This document shows positions 25,200 through 35,297 of a stretch of DNA of 64,000 bases, in pieces. Positions within the stretch are counted from its first letter, which is position 1; each line of letters opens with the position of its first letter. The DNA lies in the NCBI RefSeq assembly GCF_014852005.1, contig NZ_JACVAU010000003.1:186001-250000 (forward strand), written 5' to 3'. The DNA is from Pseudoxanthomonas sp. PXM03 (GTDB taxonomy: Bacteria; Pseudomonadota; Gammaproteobacteria; Xanthomonadales; Xanthomonadaceae). Under the pieces are notes generated by a model. It had not been told where the DNA came from. It saw only the letters and a program-made list of their open reading frames with translations, and ran no database searches. The translations under genes were made by a program, and so were the position numbers.

Positions 25200-25778
25200 A
25201 TGAAACTATTGCATATCGACAGCAGCGCCCTGGCCGACAATTCGGTCAGCCGACAGCTCACCGCCGCCATCGTAGCCCGTTGGCAGGACAGCGTGCCCGG
25301 GCTGGAGGTCACCTACCGCGACCTCGACGCCAACCCGCTTCCGCACCTGACCAACGCCGTACTGGGTGGGGGCGATGCCGCCGCCGTACAAGCCGCCGAG
25401 CAGGCGATGCAGGAATTCCTGGCCGCCGATGTCATCGTGGTCGGCGTGCCGCGCTACAACTTCGGCGTCCCGTCCACGCTGAAAGCCTGGATCGACCGCG
25501 TGGCGGTGGCCGGCCGTACCTTCAAGTACACCGAGAACGGCCCCGTCGGCCTGGCCGGCGGCAAGCAGGTGATCGTGGCCGAGGCCAGCGGTGGCGAATA
25601 CGCCGGTACGGCGATCGACTTCGTGGCGCCGTACCTGAAGCAGGTGTTCGGCTTCCTCGGCATCACCGACGTGGAGTTCATTCGTGCCGAGCGCGTGGCG
25701 TATTCGCCGCAGCACAAGGCCGAAGCCATCGAAACCGCGCTGGCCAGCATCCCCGCACCGCTGCGCAAGGCGGCCTGA
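25200..25778 (+). CDS. azoR: FMN-dependent NADH azoreductase/quinone reductase
   Basis: 192 residues. The flavodoxin-like fold starts MKLLHIDSSALADNSVSRQL, the phosphate-binding loop for FMN. It continues with GVPRYNFGVPSTLKAWIDRV and VAEASGGEYAGT. The enzyme reduces quinones by two electrons, and azo dyes, using NADH; its usual role is protection from thiol-depleting electrophiles. The ATG at 25200 has ggag at about 25190. A divergent LysR gene probably controls it. Confidence 0.93.
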   Translation: MKLLHIDSSALADNSVSRQLTAAIVARWQDSVPGLEVTYRDLDANPLPHLTNAVLGGGDAAAVQAAEQAMQEFLAADVIVVGVPRYNFGVPSTLKAWIDRVAVAGRTFKYTENGPVGLAGGKQVIVAEASGGEYAGTAIDFVAPYLKQVFGFLGITDVEFIRAERVAYSPQHKAEAIETALASIPAPLRKAA

Positions 25779-25837
25779 GCCTTCGGGTCGCGGGACGGGG
25801 CCGGTATGCTGCCGGCACCCGTTTCCGCCACCCGCCG

Positions 25838-26572
25838 ATGCCCGCCCGGAACACCACGCCCGACGCGATCGACGCCCCAGAGGCGCTGGCCCTGCTGAAA
25901 GCCGCCGCCCGCCCGGACCACCGCGCCGGGCTGGCGCGATACGGCATTCCCGACACGCACGCGCTGGGCGTACCGATGCGCGAGATCCAGGCGCTGGGCA
26001 AGCGCATTGGCCGTCGTCACGCCATGGCCCACCCCCTCTGGGACAGCGGCATCTACGAAGCCCGCCTGCTGGTGGCCTTCATCGCCGATCCCACGCACCT
26101 CACCCCTGCGCAGATGGACCGCTGGTGCCGACAGTTCGACAACTGGGCGGTCTGCGACACGCTGTGCCTGCACCTGTTCGACCGCAGTCCGCATGCATGG
26201 GGACGGATCGATGCCTGGGCGCTCAAGCGCGGTGAGTTCGAAAAACGCGCGGCGTTCGCGCTGCTCGCCGGACTGGCGGTGCACGACCGCCACACGCCGG
26301 ATGCGCCCTTCCTCGCCGGGCTGGCCCACGTGGACGCGGCGGCTGGCGATGCGCGCAACTTCGCCAGCAAGGGCGTGAGCTGGGCGCTGCGTGCCATCGG
26401 CCACCGCAATGCGGCGCTGCATGCCGAAGCGATCGACCGGGCCACCGCGCTGGCGGCGACCGACGATCCGGCGCGACGCTGGGTCGGCAAGGATGCGTTG
26501 CGCGACCTGGGCCGCGCGGCGGTGCTCGCCAAGGTGGCAAAGGCGACGAAGGGACGTGCGAAGAAGGCTTGA
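25838..26572 (+). CDS. DNA alkylation repair protein (AlkD-like HEAT-repeat glycosylase family)
   Basis: 244 residues, all-helical HEAT-like repeats. Recognisable segments are RYGIPDTHALGVPMREIQALGKRIG, YEARLLVAFIADP, WCRQFDNWAVCDTLCLHLFD and NFASKGVSWALRAIGHRN. AlkD-type enzymes excise 3- and 7-alkylpurines. The WxxCD segment is conserved in the family. The start at 25838 gives the normal length. Flanked downstream by a family D repeat; no operon partner. Confidence 0.88.
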   Translation: MPARNTTPDAIDAPEALALLKAAARPDHRAGLARYGIPDTHALGVPMREIQALGKRIGRRHAMAHPLWDSGIYEARLLVAFIADPTHLTPAQMDRWCRQFDNWAVCDTLCLHLFDRSPHAWGRIDAWALKRGEFEKRAAFALLAGLAVHDRHTPDAPFLAGLAHVDAAAGDARNFASKGVSWALRAIGHRNAALHAEAIDRATALAATDDPARRWVGKDALRDLGRAAVLAKVAKATKGRAKKA

Positions 26573-26576
26573 TGCT

Positions 26577-26794
26577 CCCCTCTCCCCGCGCGCGGGGAGA
26601 GGGTGCCGAAGGCGGGTGAGGGGCGAGCGGAGACGGGATGCCGGAAGCGCTCACTCGCCCCCGACGTTCGATCAGAAGCAGACAGCGGGACGGAAAGACC
26701 CGAGCGAACAGCAGCCCCTCATCCGCCCTCCGGGCACCTTCTCCCCGCTGGCGGGGAGAAGGCATTTGCTCCACCTTCTCCGCGCGGGAGGAGG
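26577..26794. repeat. Long inverted repeat element, family D (cccctctccccgc...)
   Basis: Left part 26577-26623 carries a hairpin cctctccccgc-gcgcggggagagg followed by gtgccgaaggcgggtgaggg. Right part 26715-26762 is its inverted, imperfect copy, and a third fragment lies at 26771-26794. A second element of the same family is at 31364-31479. It occupies the gap between the convergent AlkD-like and serS genes. Confidence 0.85.
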
Positions 26795-26802
26795 AACAGG
26801 CG

Positions 26803-28179
<1,377 letters not shown>

Positions 28180-28194
28180 TCACCGGTGATTCCC

Positions 28195-28842
28195 ATGTCG
28201 GCCCAGCAACCGCACGAACCGCACTTCACCTTCCGCCTGCCCCGCACCGCCCTGCGCAACGCCGCCATCGCCTTCGGCATCGGCCTGCTGCTGTTCGTGA
28301 TCGTCTGGTGGGCGGGCCGCGACGACGGTTTCTACACGCCGGAAGCCACCGTGCCGGGAAAATCGCTGCCGGTCGAGGCGCTGCCCGAGCCCCTTTCCAC
28401 CGGCGATGGCGCCAGCGGCATGGAAGAACCCGCACCACGACCGGCCGCCGAGGAGCGCCCGCAGCTGGTGGAAGAAAAGCCGATGCCCGCGCCCGTGTCG
28501 GAAACACCGATGCCCGTGGCACCGGCCGATGCCACGCCGTCGGCGGCGGGTGTTCCGCTCGCCCCCGGCGACGTGCCCGTGCCGATCCCCGGCCAGACAC
28601 CCGCGCCCGAGTACCCGCCGTCTGCCATGCGCAATGGCGCGGAAGGCACGGTGATGGTGCGGGTGGAAGTGGGCGCGGACGGCGTTCCCACCGCTGTCGA
28701 TGTGGCCCAGCGCAGCGGCTCCCGTGATCTGGATCGCGCTGCGGTGGACGCCGTGCGCCGCTGGCGCTTCCAGCCCGCCCAGCGCGATGGCCAGGCGGTA
28801 AGCGGTGCGGTGACGGTGCCGATCGATTTCAAGATGCGGTGA
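28195..28842 (+). CDS. TonB-family protein
   Basis: 215 residues. A short cytoplasmic N-terminus, one transmembrane helix (about 24-42, AAIAFGIGLLLFVIVWWAG), a Pro/Glu/Ala-rich periplasmic spacer (about 60-135) and a TonB C-terminal domain: PEYPPSAMRNGAEGTVMVRV, RDLDRAAVDAVRRWRFQPAQ and SGAVTVPIDF. The architecture is that of an energy transducer to outer-membrane receptors, but no exbB/exbD is adjacent. It is divergent from serS. A paralogue follows at 29238. Confidence 0.85.
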   Translation: MSAQQPHEPHFTFRLPRTALRNAAIAFGIGLLLFVIVWWAGRDDGFYTPEATVPGKSLPVEALPEPLSTGDGASGMEEPAPRPAAEERPQLVEEKPMPAPVSETPMPVAPADATPSAAGVPLAPGDVPVPIPGQTPAPEYPPSAMRNGAEGTVMVRVEVGADGVPTAVDVAQRSGSRDLDRAAVDAVRRWRFQPAQRDGQAVSGAVTVPIDFKMR

Positions 28843-28919
28843 TCGCGGTGCCGGTATCGGGCACGATGCCACTAGGGCGCATGCAAAACCCCGCCTGAAA
28901 ATCGAGACCGCTCAAGTGT

Positions 28920-29023
28920 CGTTCGTGGTGAGCCTGTCGAACCACGCTCTTCGCGGGACATCGAAAAGCCAAGACAGCGCGCCTTGGTTCTAGAAGCGTG
29001 GTTCGACACGCTCACCACGAACG
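28920..29023. repeat. Inverted repeat element, family C (ttcgtggtgagc-tgtcgaacc)
   Basis: Left arm 28920-28948 (cgttcgtggtgagcctgtcg...) and right arm 28995-29023 are inverted copies with one or two mismatches. They lie inside a 395-base gap (28843-29237) between the two TonB-family genes that otherwise holds no gene. A second copy lies at 35020-35150. Confidence 0.87.
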
Positions 29024-29237
29024 GAGCACGTCTTCGGAGCTTGTCATGCGCCACGAGTCTTGGCGCGATCCCGAAGCGCTTGCCGTATGCACGCGACCTG
29101 CACACACGTGAACGCGGGTTCCAGTACCTGAACTCAAACCGGCCCGTTTCATCGCGACATCACGCATCGCAAACATCGCCCCGCCAAGACTCGGCCCCGT
29201 TCCAACGCGGAACCCACAACGCGAAACGGAGGTTCAC

Positions 29238-29804
29238 ATGTCGATTCCCACAAACAACGAGTACCGCACCCCGGATACCGTGGAAGACACCACGGTGGAA
29301 CCGCGCCGCACCACCTCGCCCGTACTGCTGATGCTGCTGGCCCTCGCGGTCACGGCTGCAGGCCTGGTGTGGTGGACGCAGTCGCGACATGCCGGCACCG
29401 AAACGCCGGTCGCCACGCTGCCTGCCCCGGTGGCGGATGATGCCGCCAATGCGCCGACCAATGAGCGCGCGGCCGCCACGGCCGACCGCAAGCGCGCCGA
29501 GCGCACTGCGGCCGCTCGTCCGGCTTCGATCAGCCGCGATGCCCGTCCGCTGGCCAGCAACGCCGAGCCGAAGTATCCGGCCTCGATGCTGCGCGCCGGT
29601 GTCGGCGGTACCGTCGTGGTGTTGGCCGAGGTCGATGCGCAGGGCCACCCGATCGACGTGCGCGTGGTCGAGCGCAGCGGTGAACGCGACCTGGATCGCG
29701 CCGCGCTGACCGCCGTGCGCCAGTGGCGCTTCGAGCCGGCCATGCGCAATGGCAAGGCGATCGCCACCAGCGTGAAGGTGCCGGTGGACTTCAAGCCCAT
29801 CTAA
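29238..29804 (+). CDS. TonB-family protein (paralogue)
   Basis: 188 residues. Cytoplasmic N-terminus, one transmembrane helix (about 27-46, TSPVLLMLLALAVTAAGLVWW), an Ala/Arg/Thr-rich spacer and a TonB-like C-terminus: EPKYPASMLRAGVGGTVVVL, RDLDRAALTAVRQWRFEPAM and SVKVPVDFKPI. The last ~90 residues are very like those of the 28195 protein, indicating tandem duplication. The spacer is short, so it may not span the periplasm as TonB does. A strong terminator follows. Confidence 0.83.
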   Translation: MSIPTNNEYRTPDTVEDTTVEPRRTTSPVLLMLLALAVTAAGLVWWTQSRHAGTETPVATLPAPVADDAANAPTNERAAATADRKRAERTAAARPASISRDARPLASNAEPKYPASMLRAGVGGTVVVLAEVDAQGHPIDVRVVERSGERDLDRAALTAVRQWRFEPAMRNGKAIATSVKVPVDFKPI

Positions 29805-29844
29805 GCGCTGCACCGCTCCGCACAGGGAGCTGACGAGGAGAGAA

Positions 29845-29876
29845 AAAGGGGGACGCGCGCGCGTCCCCCTTTCTCA
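29845..29876 (+). terminator. Intrinsic terminator after second TonB-family gene
   Basis: 12-bp perfect stem (aaagggggacgc / gcgtccccctt-t) with a GCGC loop and a short T/C tail; A and T runs on both sides could make it bidirectional. Confidence 0.85.
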
Positions 29877-29888
29877 TGCCTGGCTTCT

Positions 29889-30021
29889 TGTAGGAGCGAC
29901 GTAAGTCGCGACCATGGTCCTTCCGCAACAGGATCACGGCAAGCAACCGCGGGATAGGCGCGGAACGGGAGAGCAATACAGGAACCCGGGGTCTGCGGTC
30001 GCGACTCACGTCGCTCCTACA
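29889..30021. repeat. REP-like inverted pair, family A
   Basis: tgtaggagcgacgtaagtcg... at 29889-29913 faces ...cgactcacgtcgctcctaca at 29997-30021, with 83 bases between. It lies between a convergent TonB-family gene and aroA, 14 bases from the aroA stop. Confidence 0.87.
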
Positions 30022-30034
30022 GAAAGCGAAAGCG

Positions 30035-31345
30035 TCACGCCTTCCGCAACGCAAACCCCGCGCCGGTCGCCAGGCCGTCGTAGTTCGGGAACGAGGTCGC
30101 CACGTTGGCGACATCGCCGATGCGCACTTCGCCAGTTGCGACCTGCCCGGCGATGGAGAACGCCATCGCGATGCGGTGGTCGCCGTGGGAATCCACGGTG
30201 CCGCCGTGCAGCGGGCCCGGAAAGATCGTCGCGCCGTCGGGCGTCTCGTCCACGCGCAGGCCGAGCGCACGCAGGCCGTTGGCCATGCTGGCCAGGCGGT
30301 CGGATTCCTTCACCCGCAGTTCCGCAGCACCGCGCACAACCGTGGGACAGTTCGCCGCTGCCGCCGCGACGAACAGCGCGGGGAACTCATCGATCATGTC
30401 CGGCACCAGCGCTTCTGGCACCTCGATGCCCTGCAGCGGCGCGTGACGCACCACCAGATCGGCCACCGGCTCGCCGCCGTGCTCGCTGGCATTCTCTTCG
30501 CTGATGTCCGCACCCATCAGGCGCAGCGCCTGCAGCAGGCCGGTGCGGCGCGGATTCAGGCCGACGGCGCGCAGGCGCAGCTCGGACCCGGGAATGATGC
30601 TGGCGGCGACCAGGAAGAACGCGGCCGACGAAAAATCCGCGGGCACGGCGATGTCGGTCGCCTTCAGGCGCTGCCCGCCGCGCAGGCGCGCGAAGCCGGG
30701 CGAGAAGTCGATGTCCACGCCGAACGCCTTCAGCATGCGCTCGGTGTAGTCGCGGGTGGGATGCGGCTCGCGCACGAGGGTTTCGCCATCGGCATACAGG
30801 CCCGCCAGCAGGACGGCGGACTTCACCTGGGCACTGGCGACTTCCAGCGTGTAGTCGATGCCCGTCAACGGCTGGCCGCCGTGGATGCGCAACGGTGGCA
30901 GGCCGCCTTCTTCGGTGTCGATGCGCGCGCCCATCGAGGAAAGCGGCCCGGTGACGCGGCGCATGGGGCGCTTGGACAAGGATTCGTCGCCGACCAGCAC
31001 GCTGTCGAACGGCTGCGCCGCCAGCAGCCCGGCCAGCAGGCGCATGCCGGTGCCGGCGTTGCCGCAGTCCAGCGCACCCTCCGCAGGCTTCAGGCCATCC
31101 ACGCCCACGCCGTGCACGACGCGCCGCGACGGCGACGGGGTCTCCACGCGTACGCCGAGCCGCGAGAAGATCGCGGCGGTGGCACGGGTGTCCTCGCCTT
31201 CCAGGAAACCGTCGATCGTCGACATGCCGTCCGCCAGCGCGGCGAACATCACCGCGCGGTGGGACACCGACTTGTCGCCGGGGATGTCGAGGGTGCCGCT
31301 CAGAGGTTGGCCTGCGGATGCGATCCAGTCTTGCTTGCTGCTCAT
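30035..31345 (-). CDS. aroA: 5-enolpyruvylshikimate-3-phosphate synthase
   Basis: 436 residues, class I/II EPSPS size; sixth step of the shikimate pathway. Key segments are LDIPGDKSVSHRAVMFAALA (PEP-binding Lys), CGNAGTGMRLLAGLL, ASAQVKSAVLLAGL, PDMIDEFPALFVAAA (catalytic Asp-Glu), RVKESDRLASMANGL and DHRIAMAF. The NAGTGMR and DEFP forms are typical. It is the last gene of serC-pheA-aroA. A family D repeat sits in the 141-base gap upstream. The start at 31345 (MSSKQDW) is chosen; an in-frame extension into the repeat is rejected. Confidence 0.97.
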   Translation of the reverse strand: MSSKQDWIASAGQPLSGTLDIPGDKSVSHRAVMFAALADGMSTIDGFLEGEDTRATAAIFSRLGVRVETPSPSRRVVHGVGVDGLKPAEGALDCGNAGTGMRLLAGLLAAQPFDSVLVGDESLSKRPMRRVTGPLSSMGARIDTEEGGLPPLRIHGGQPLTGIDYTLEVASAQVKSAVLLAGLYADGETLVREPHPTRDYTERMLKAFGVDIDFSPGFARLRGGQRLKATDIAVPADFSSAAFFLVAASIIPGSELRLRAVGLNPRRTGLLQALRLMGADISEENASEHGGEPVADLVVRHAPLQGIEVPEALVPDMIDEFPALFVAAAAANCPTVVRGAAELRVKESDRLASMANGLRALGLRVDETPDGATIFPGPLHGGTVDSHGDHRIAMAFSIAGQVATGEVRIGDVANVATSFPNYDGLATGAGFALRKA

Positions 31346-31363
31346 TCCATCTCTCGTGTTCTG

Positions 31364-31479
31364 CCCCCTCCCCCGCTTGCGGGGGAGGGCTGGGGTGGGG
31401 CAAGCGGGCGCTGGGGGCAAGCATTCACGGTTCGCCCCCATCCGCCCTTCGGGCACCTTCCCCCGCAAGCGGAGGAAGG
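31364..31479. repeat. Long inverted repeat element, family D
   Basis: ccccctcccccgcttgcggg-ggagggctggggtgggg at 31364-31400 and its inverted, imperfect counterpart at 31436-31479. It fills the pheA-aroA gap and starts only 19 bases upstream of the aroA ATG. Confidence 0.83.
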
Positions 31480-31486
31480 ATGTGCG

Positions 31487-32632
31487 TCAAGGCACCGCGA
31501 CCGGATACGAGCCCAGCACCTTGATCTGCGCCGAATGCTGTTTCAGTTCGGCCAGCGCCTGTTTCATCGCCTCGTCATCGATGTGGCCGGCCAAGTCGAT
31601 GAAGAAACCGTACTCCCACTTGGCGTGGTGCGAGGGCCGCGACTCGATGCGGTTCATGCTGATGCCGTGGCGCGCGAACGGGCTGAGCACGTCGAACAGC
31701 GCGCCGGGCTTGTCGTGGATGAAGACCAGCACGGAGGTGCGGTCGTGGCCCGACGGCGGGAAGATGCTGCGGCCGATCACCAGGAAGCGCGTGGTGTTGT
31801 CCTTGTCGTCCTGAATCGGGCTCATGACGACCTTCTTCAGGCCGTACACGTGGGCGGCGCTTTCGCCGCCGATGGCGGCTGCGTCGTCATTGCCGCGCGC
31901 GCGGCGCGCGCCCTCGGCGTTGCTCGACACCGGCACCTTCTCCACCTTCGGCAGGTTGGCACGCAGCCAGCCCGCCGTCTGCGCGAAGGACTGCGGGTGC
32001 GCGTAGATGCGCTCGATGTCGTCGATGCGGCCCGTGCGCGACATCAGGAACTGGTGCACCCGCAGCTCGACTTCGCCGCAGATCTTCAGGTCCGAGGTCA
32101 GGAACATGTCCAGGGTGATCTGGATCGTGCCCTGCCCCGAGTTCTCCACCGGCACCACGCCGAAATCGGCATTGCCGCTGGCCACTTCCTGGAACACTTC
32201 TTCGATGCTCGCCAGCGGCAGCCCGTGCGCCGAGCGGCCGAAATGCTTGAGCACGGCCTGCTGGCTGAAAGTGCCTTCGGGGCCGAGGTAGCCAATCTTC
32301 AATGGCTCCTGCTGCGCCAGGCAGGCCGACATGATCTCGCGGAACACATGCACCAGCACTTCGTCGCTGAGCGGGCCTTCGTTGCGGTCCACCACCATGC
32401 GCAACACCTGGGCCTCGCGCTCGGGACGGTAGTAGTCGACGGCGGCGGCGAGCTTGCCCTTGGCCTTGCCGACCTGGTGGGCGAAGCGCGCGCGCTCGGC
32501 GATCAGCGACTGGATCTGGCGGTCGATGCCGTCGATCTTGGCGCGCACGTCGGAGAGGGCCGGAGCGGGCGTGGCTTCGGTCTTCTTGCTGGCTGCAGGC
32601 TTCTTGGTGGGTTTGCTGGGCTTGGAGGCCAT
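31487..32632 (-). CDS. pheA: Bifunctional chorismate mutase/prephenate dehydratase
   Basis: 381 residues. After a Lys/Pro/Ala-rich leader, an AroQ chorismate mutase domain (about 25-110) has ALSDVRAKIDGIDRQIQSLI and REIMSACLAQQ. The prephenate dehydratase domain (about 112-290) starts IGYLGPEGTFSQQAV and has VVPVENSGQGTI and DNTTRFLVIG. The ACT domain (about 300-375) has HDKPGALFDVLSPFARHGISM and ESRPS, the phenylalanine-sensing motifs for feedback inhibition. It converts chorismate to phenylpyruvate. Confidence 0.97.
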   Translation of the reverse strand: MASKPSKPTKKPAASKKTEATPAPALSDVRAKIDGIDRQIQSLIAERARFAHQVGKAKGKLAAAVDYYRPEREAQVLRMVVDRNEGPLSDEVLVHVFREIMSACLAQQEPLKIGYLGPEGTFSQQAVLKHFGRSAHGLPLASIEEVFQEVASGNADFGVVPVENSGQGTIQITLDMFLTSDLKICGEVELRVHQFLMSRTGRIDDIERIYAHPQSFAQTAGWLRANLPKVEKVPVSSNAEGARRARGNDDAAAIGGESAAHVYGLKKVVMSPIQDDKDNTTRFLVIGRSIFPPSGHDRTSVLVFIHDKPGALFDVLSPFARHGISMNRIESRPSHHAKWEYGFFIDLAGHIDDEAMKQALAELKQHSAQIKVLGSYPVAVP

Positions 32633-32658
32633 GTTTCAAGTTTCCTGGGGAAGCTTTC

Positions 32659-32719
32659 TGTAGGAGCGACGTGAGTCGCGACCTGAAGGTTGGCGGTCGC
32701 GACTCACGTCGCTCCTACA
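32659..32719. repeat. REP-like inverted pair, family A
   Basis: tgtaggagcgacgtgagtcg... at 32659-32683 and its exact inverted copy at 32695-32719, separated by 11 bases. It could form a 25-bp stem in the serC-pheA transcript, in the 97-base gap between those genes. Confidence 0.92.
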
Positions 32720-32729
32720 ACAGCTTTGA

Positions 32730-33815
32730 TCATCCGTTACGCTGCTGGAAATCCTGCATGAACTGCACCAGCGCCTGTGCGCCTTCCACCGGCAGCGCGT
32801 TGTACAGCGAAGCGCGGATGCCACCGACCGCCTTGTGCCCCTTCAGCGCCAGCAGGCCGGCGGCCTTGGATTCGGCCACGAAGCGCGAGGTCAGCGTCTC
32901 GTCGGGCAGGAAGAACGGGATATTCATCCGCGACCGCACGGCCGGGGCCACTTCATTGCGGTAGAAGCCGCCCGACGCATCGATGGCACCGTAGACCAGC
33001 GATGACTTCATCGCGTTGCGGCGCGCGAATTCGGCCACGCCGCCTTCGGCAAGCATCCACTTGAACACCAGCCCGGCCAGGTACCAGTTCCAGGTCGGCG
33101 GCGTGTTGAGCATGGAGTCGCGTTCGGCATGCGAGCGGTAGTCGAAGATGTCGGCCCGCGGCTGCCCGCTGCGCTCGAACAGGTCCTTGCGGATGATGAC
33201 CACCGCCACGCCGACCGGGCCGAGGTTCTTCTGCGCACCGGCATAGATCACGCCGTACTTCGATACGTCCAGCGGCTCGGAAGCGATCGAGGAGCTGAAA
33301 TCGGCGAACAGCGGCACGTCGCCCACGTCCGGGGTGTCGCGGAACTCGACGCCGTGGATGGTCTCGTTGGCGGTGATGTGCACGTAGGCCGCATCCGGCG
33401 TGAGCTGCCAGGTACTACGGGCCGGGATGTCGTGGAAGCCGCCGGCCTCGCCATCGGCGGCGATGTTGACGGTGCAGTACGGCCTGGCCTGCTTGATCGC
33501 GGTCTTGCCCCAGTGGCCGGTCACCACGTAGTCGACCACCTGGCCTGGGGCGGCGAAGTTCAGTGCAAGCAGGGCCTGGTGGGTGGTGGCACCACCGGAC
33601 AGGAACAGCACGGCGTAGTCGTCCGGGATGCCGACCAGGGCGCGCAGGTCGGCCTCGGCCTGTGCGGCCACGGCGATGAAATCCTGGCTGCGGTGGCTGA
33701 TTTCCACGATGGACGCGCCGATGCCGTTCCAGTCGAGCATCTCGGCCTGGGCCTGCCGCAACACCGACTCGGGCAACGTGGCGGGACCGGCACTGAAGTT
33801 GAACGCGCGCGTCAT
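32730..33815 (-). CDS. serC: Phosphoserine aminotransferase
   Basis: 361 residues, standard length. It starts [20 protein letters not shown], characteristic of Ser[50 protein letters not shown] (PLP-binding Lys in AQKN) and [17 protein letters not shown] follow. It makes phosphoserine for serine and 4-phosphohydroxythreonine for pyridoxal phosphate. First gene of serC-pheA-aroA; usually gyrA lies upstream in xanthomonads, but here it is divergent from msrP. Confidence 0.97.
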   Translation of the reverse strand: MTRAFNFSAGPATLPESVLRQAQAEMLDWNGIGASIVEISHRSQDFIAVAAQAEADLRALVGIPDDYAVLFLSGGATTHQALLALNFAAPGQVVDYVVTGHWGKTAIKQARPYCTVNIAADGEAGGFHDIPARSTWQLTPDAAYVHITANETIHGVEFRDTPDVGDVPLFADFSSSIASEPLDVSKYGVIYAGAQKNLGPVGVAVVIIRKDLFERSGQPRADIFDYRSHAERDSMLNTPPTWNWYLAGLVFKWMLAEGGVAEFARRNAMKSSLVYGAIDASGGFYRNEVAPAVRSRMNIPFFLPDETLTSRFVAESKAAGLLALKGHKAVGGIRASLYNALPVEGAQALVQFMQDFQQRNG

Positions 33816-34020
33816 GGGGCACCTGGAAGAATGAACGGCTAGTATGCCGCAGGGCATCCGTTGCATGGGCAACCATGCGCAAGTTGGGGCATGAAATGCG
33901 GGCGGACTGCATCCCGCACCGGGCCATGGACGTATAGGCTTGCAGCAGATCCTCCCCAGGCCGGGAATTTTCCCGCCGCACAGGCGTCCAAGAACACCTG
34001 CAACGTTCCGGAGTTTCCCC

Positions 34021-34989
34021 ATGTCCCTGCGCGACGCCTTGCGAATCCCCTCCTCCGAGATCACCGACGAGTCCGTATACCGGGAGCGGCGCGCCCTGCT
34101 GCGTGCCTTCGCGATGGCGCCGGCGCTGGCCCTGTCCGGTTGTGCGGAGGCCGAGCCGCCTCCGCCCCCCAGGATGACGGTGACGCCCGAGCAGGCCCGG
34201 TCCGGATTCCGCACGACAGAGGAACTGACCCGGTACGAAGACGTGGCGAGTTACAACAACTTCTACGAGTTCGGCACCGGCAAGGCCGACCCGTCCACCG
34301 CACGCAAGACACTGAAGACTTCGCCGTGGTCGGTGGTGGTGGGCGGCGAATGCGCGAAGCCGGGCCGGATCGCGCTCGAAGACCTCCTGAAGGGGCTGAC
34401 ACCCGAAGAGCGCATCTATCGCCTGCGCTGCGTCGAAGGCTGGTCGATGGTGATCCCATGGCTGGGCGTGCCACTGGGCGAGGTGCTGAAGAAGTTCCAG
34501 CCGACCGCCAAGGCCAAGTACGTCGCCTTCACCACACTGGCCGATCCGGTGCAGATGCCCGGCGTGCGCTACCGCTCGATCAACTGGCCCTACCGCGAGG
34601 GCCTGCGCATCGACGAGGCGATGCATCCCCTCACCCTGCTGGCCACCGGCCTGTACGGCAAGCCGCTGCCGCAGCAGAACGGCGCGCCGCTGCGCCTGGT
34701 GGTGCCGTGGAAGTATGGGTTCAAGAGCATCAAGTCGATCGTCGAGATCAAGTTCGTCGAAAAGATGCCCGAAACCGCGTGGCATGACCTGCAGCCGTCG
34801 GAGTACGGGTTCTTCTCCAACGTGAATCCCAGTGTCGACCATCCACGCTGGAGCCAGAAGACCGAGCGCCGCATCGCCGGCAAACAGAGCAAGCTGTTCG
34901 CCGAGCGCATCCCGACACGCATGTTCAATGGCTATGCCGACCAGGTGGCGTCACTGTATGCAGGCCTGGACCTGAAGAAGTGGTATTGA
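34021..34989 (+). CDS. msrP: Protein-methionine-sulfoxide reductase catalytic subunit MsrP
   Basis: 322 residues, periplasmic molybdopterin enzyme. The N-terminus has a twin-arginine-type signal ([21 protein letters not shown]). The mature part has [20 protein letters not shown], the molybdenum-ligating Cys in [15 protein letters not shown], and [20 protein letters not shown]. It reduces methionine sulfoxide in envelope proteins and takes electrons from the haem protein MsrQ, encoded next. The 308-base gap to msrQ holds a family C repeat. Confidence 0.95.
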   Translation: MSLRDALRIPSSEITDESVYRERRALLRAFAMAPALALSGCAEAEPPPPPRMTVTPEQARSGFRTTEELTRYEDVASYNNFYEFGTGKADPSTARKTLKTSPWSVVVGGECAKPGRIALEDLLKGLTPEERIYRLRCVEGWSMVIPWLGVPLGEVLKKFQPTAKAKYVAFTTLADPVQMPGVRYRSINWPYREGLRIDEAMHPLTLLATGLYGKPLPQQNGAPLRLVVPWKYGFKSIKSIVEIKFVEKMPETAWHDLQPSEYGFFSNVNPSVDHPRWSQKTERRIAGKQSKLFAERIPTRMFNGYADQVASLYAGLDLKKWY

Positions 34990-35019
34990 TGGCCCGATCG
35001 TGCCGGGGCCTCAAGACCC

Positions 35020-35150
35020 GTTCGTGGTGAGCCTGTCGAACCACGCCCTCCGAAACCTCGTGGAAATCCGGGCCGCGCATTTCGACGCGACACAAGCAGG
35101 TTCTTCAAACACTCCGCAAAAAGCGTGGTTCGACAGGCTCACCACGAGCG
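35020..35150. repeat. Inverted repeat element, family C, between msrP and msrQ
   Basis: ttcgtggtgagcctgtcgaa... at 35020-35047 faces ...ttcgacaggctcaccacgag at 35122-35150. It is inserted in what should be a two-gene operon; the rest of the 34990-35297 gap holds no gene. Confidence 0.88.
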
Positions 35151-35297
35151 CCCGTGCCCGCAAGCAGGTCCTTGGGGGGCGCTGCGATCAAGGGCGGTCC
35201 GGCGGGCTTGCAACCCACGGCATCCTGAATTCCGGTTCCTGCCCTCCCGCACCCGATCACCGCATCGCCCTCCTCCTGACATCGACCTGACCCCTGC

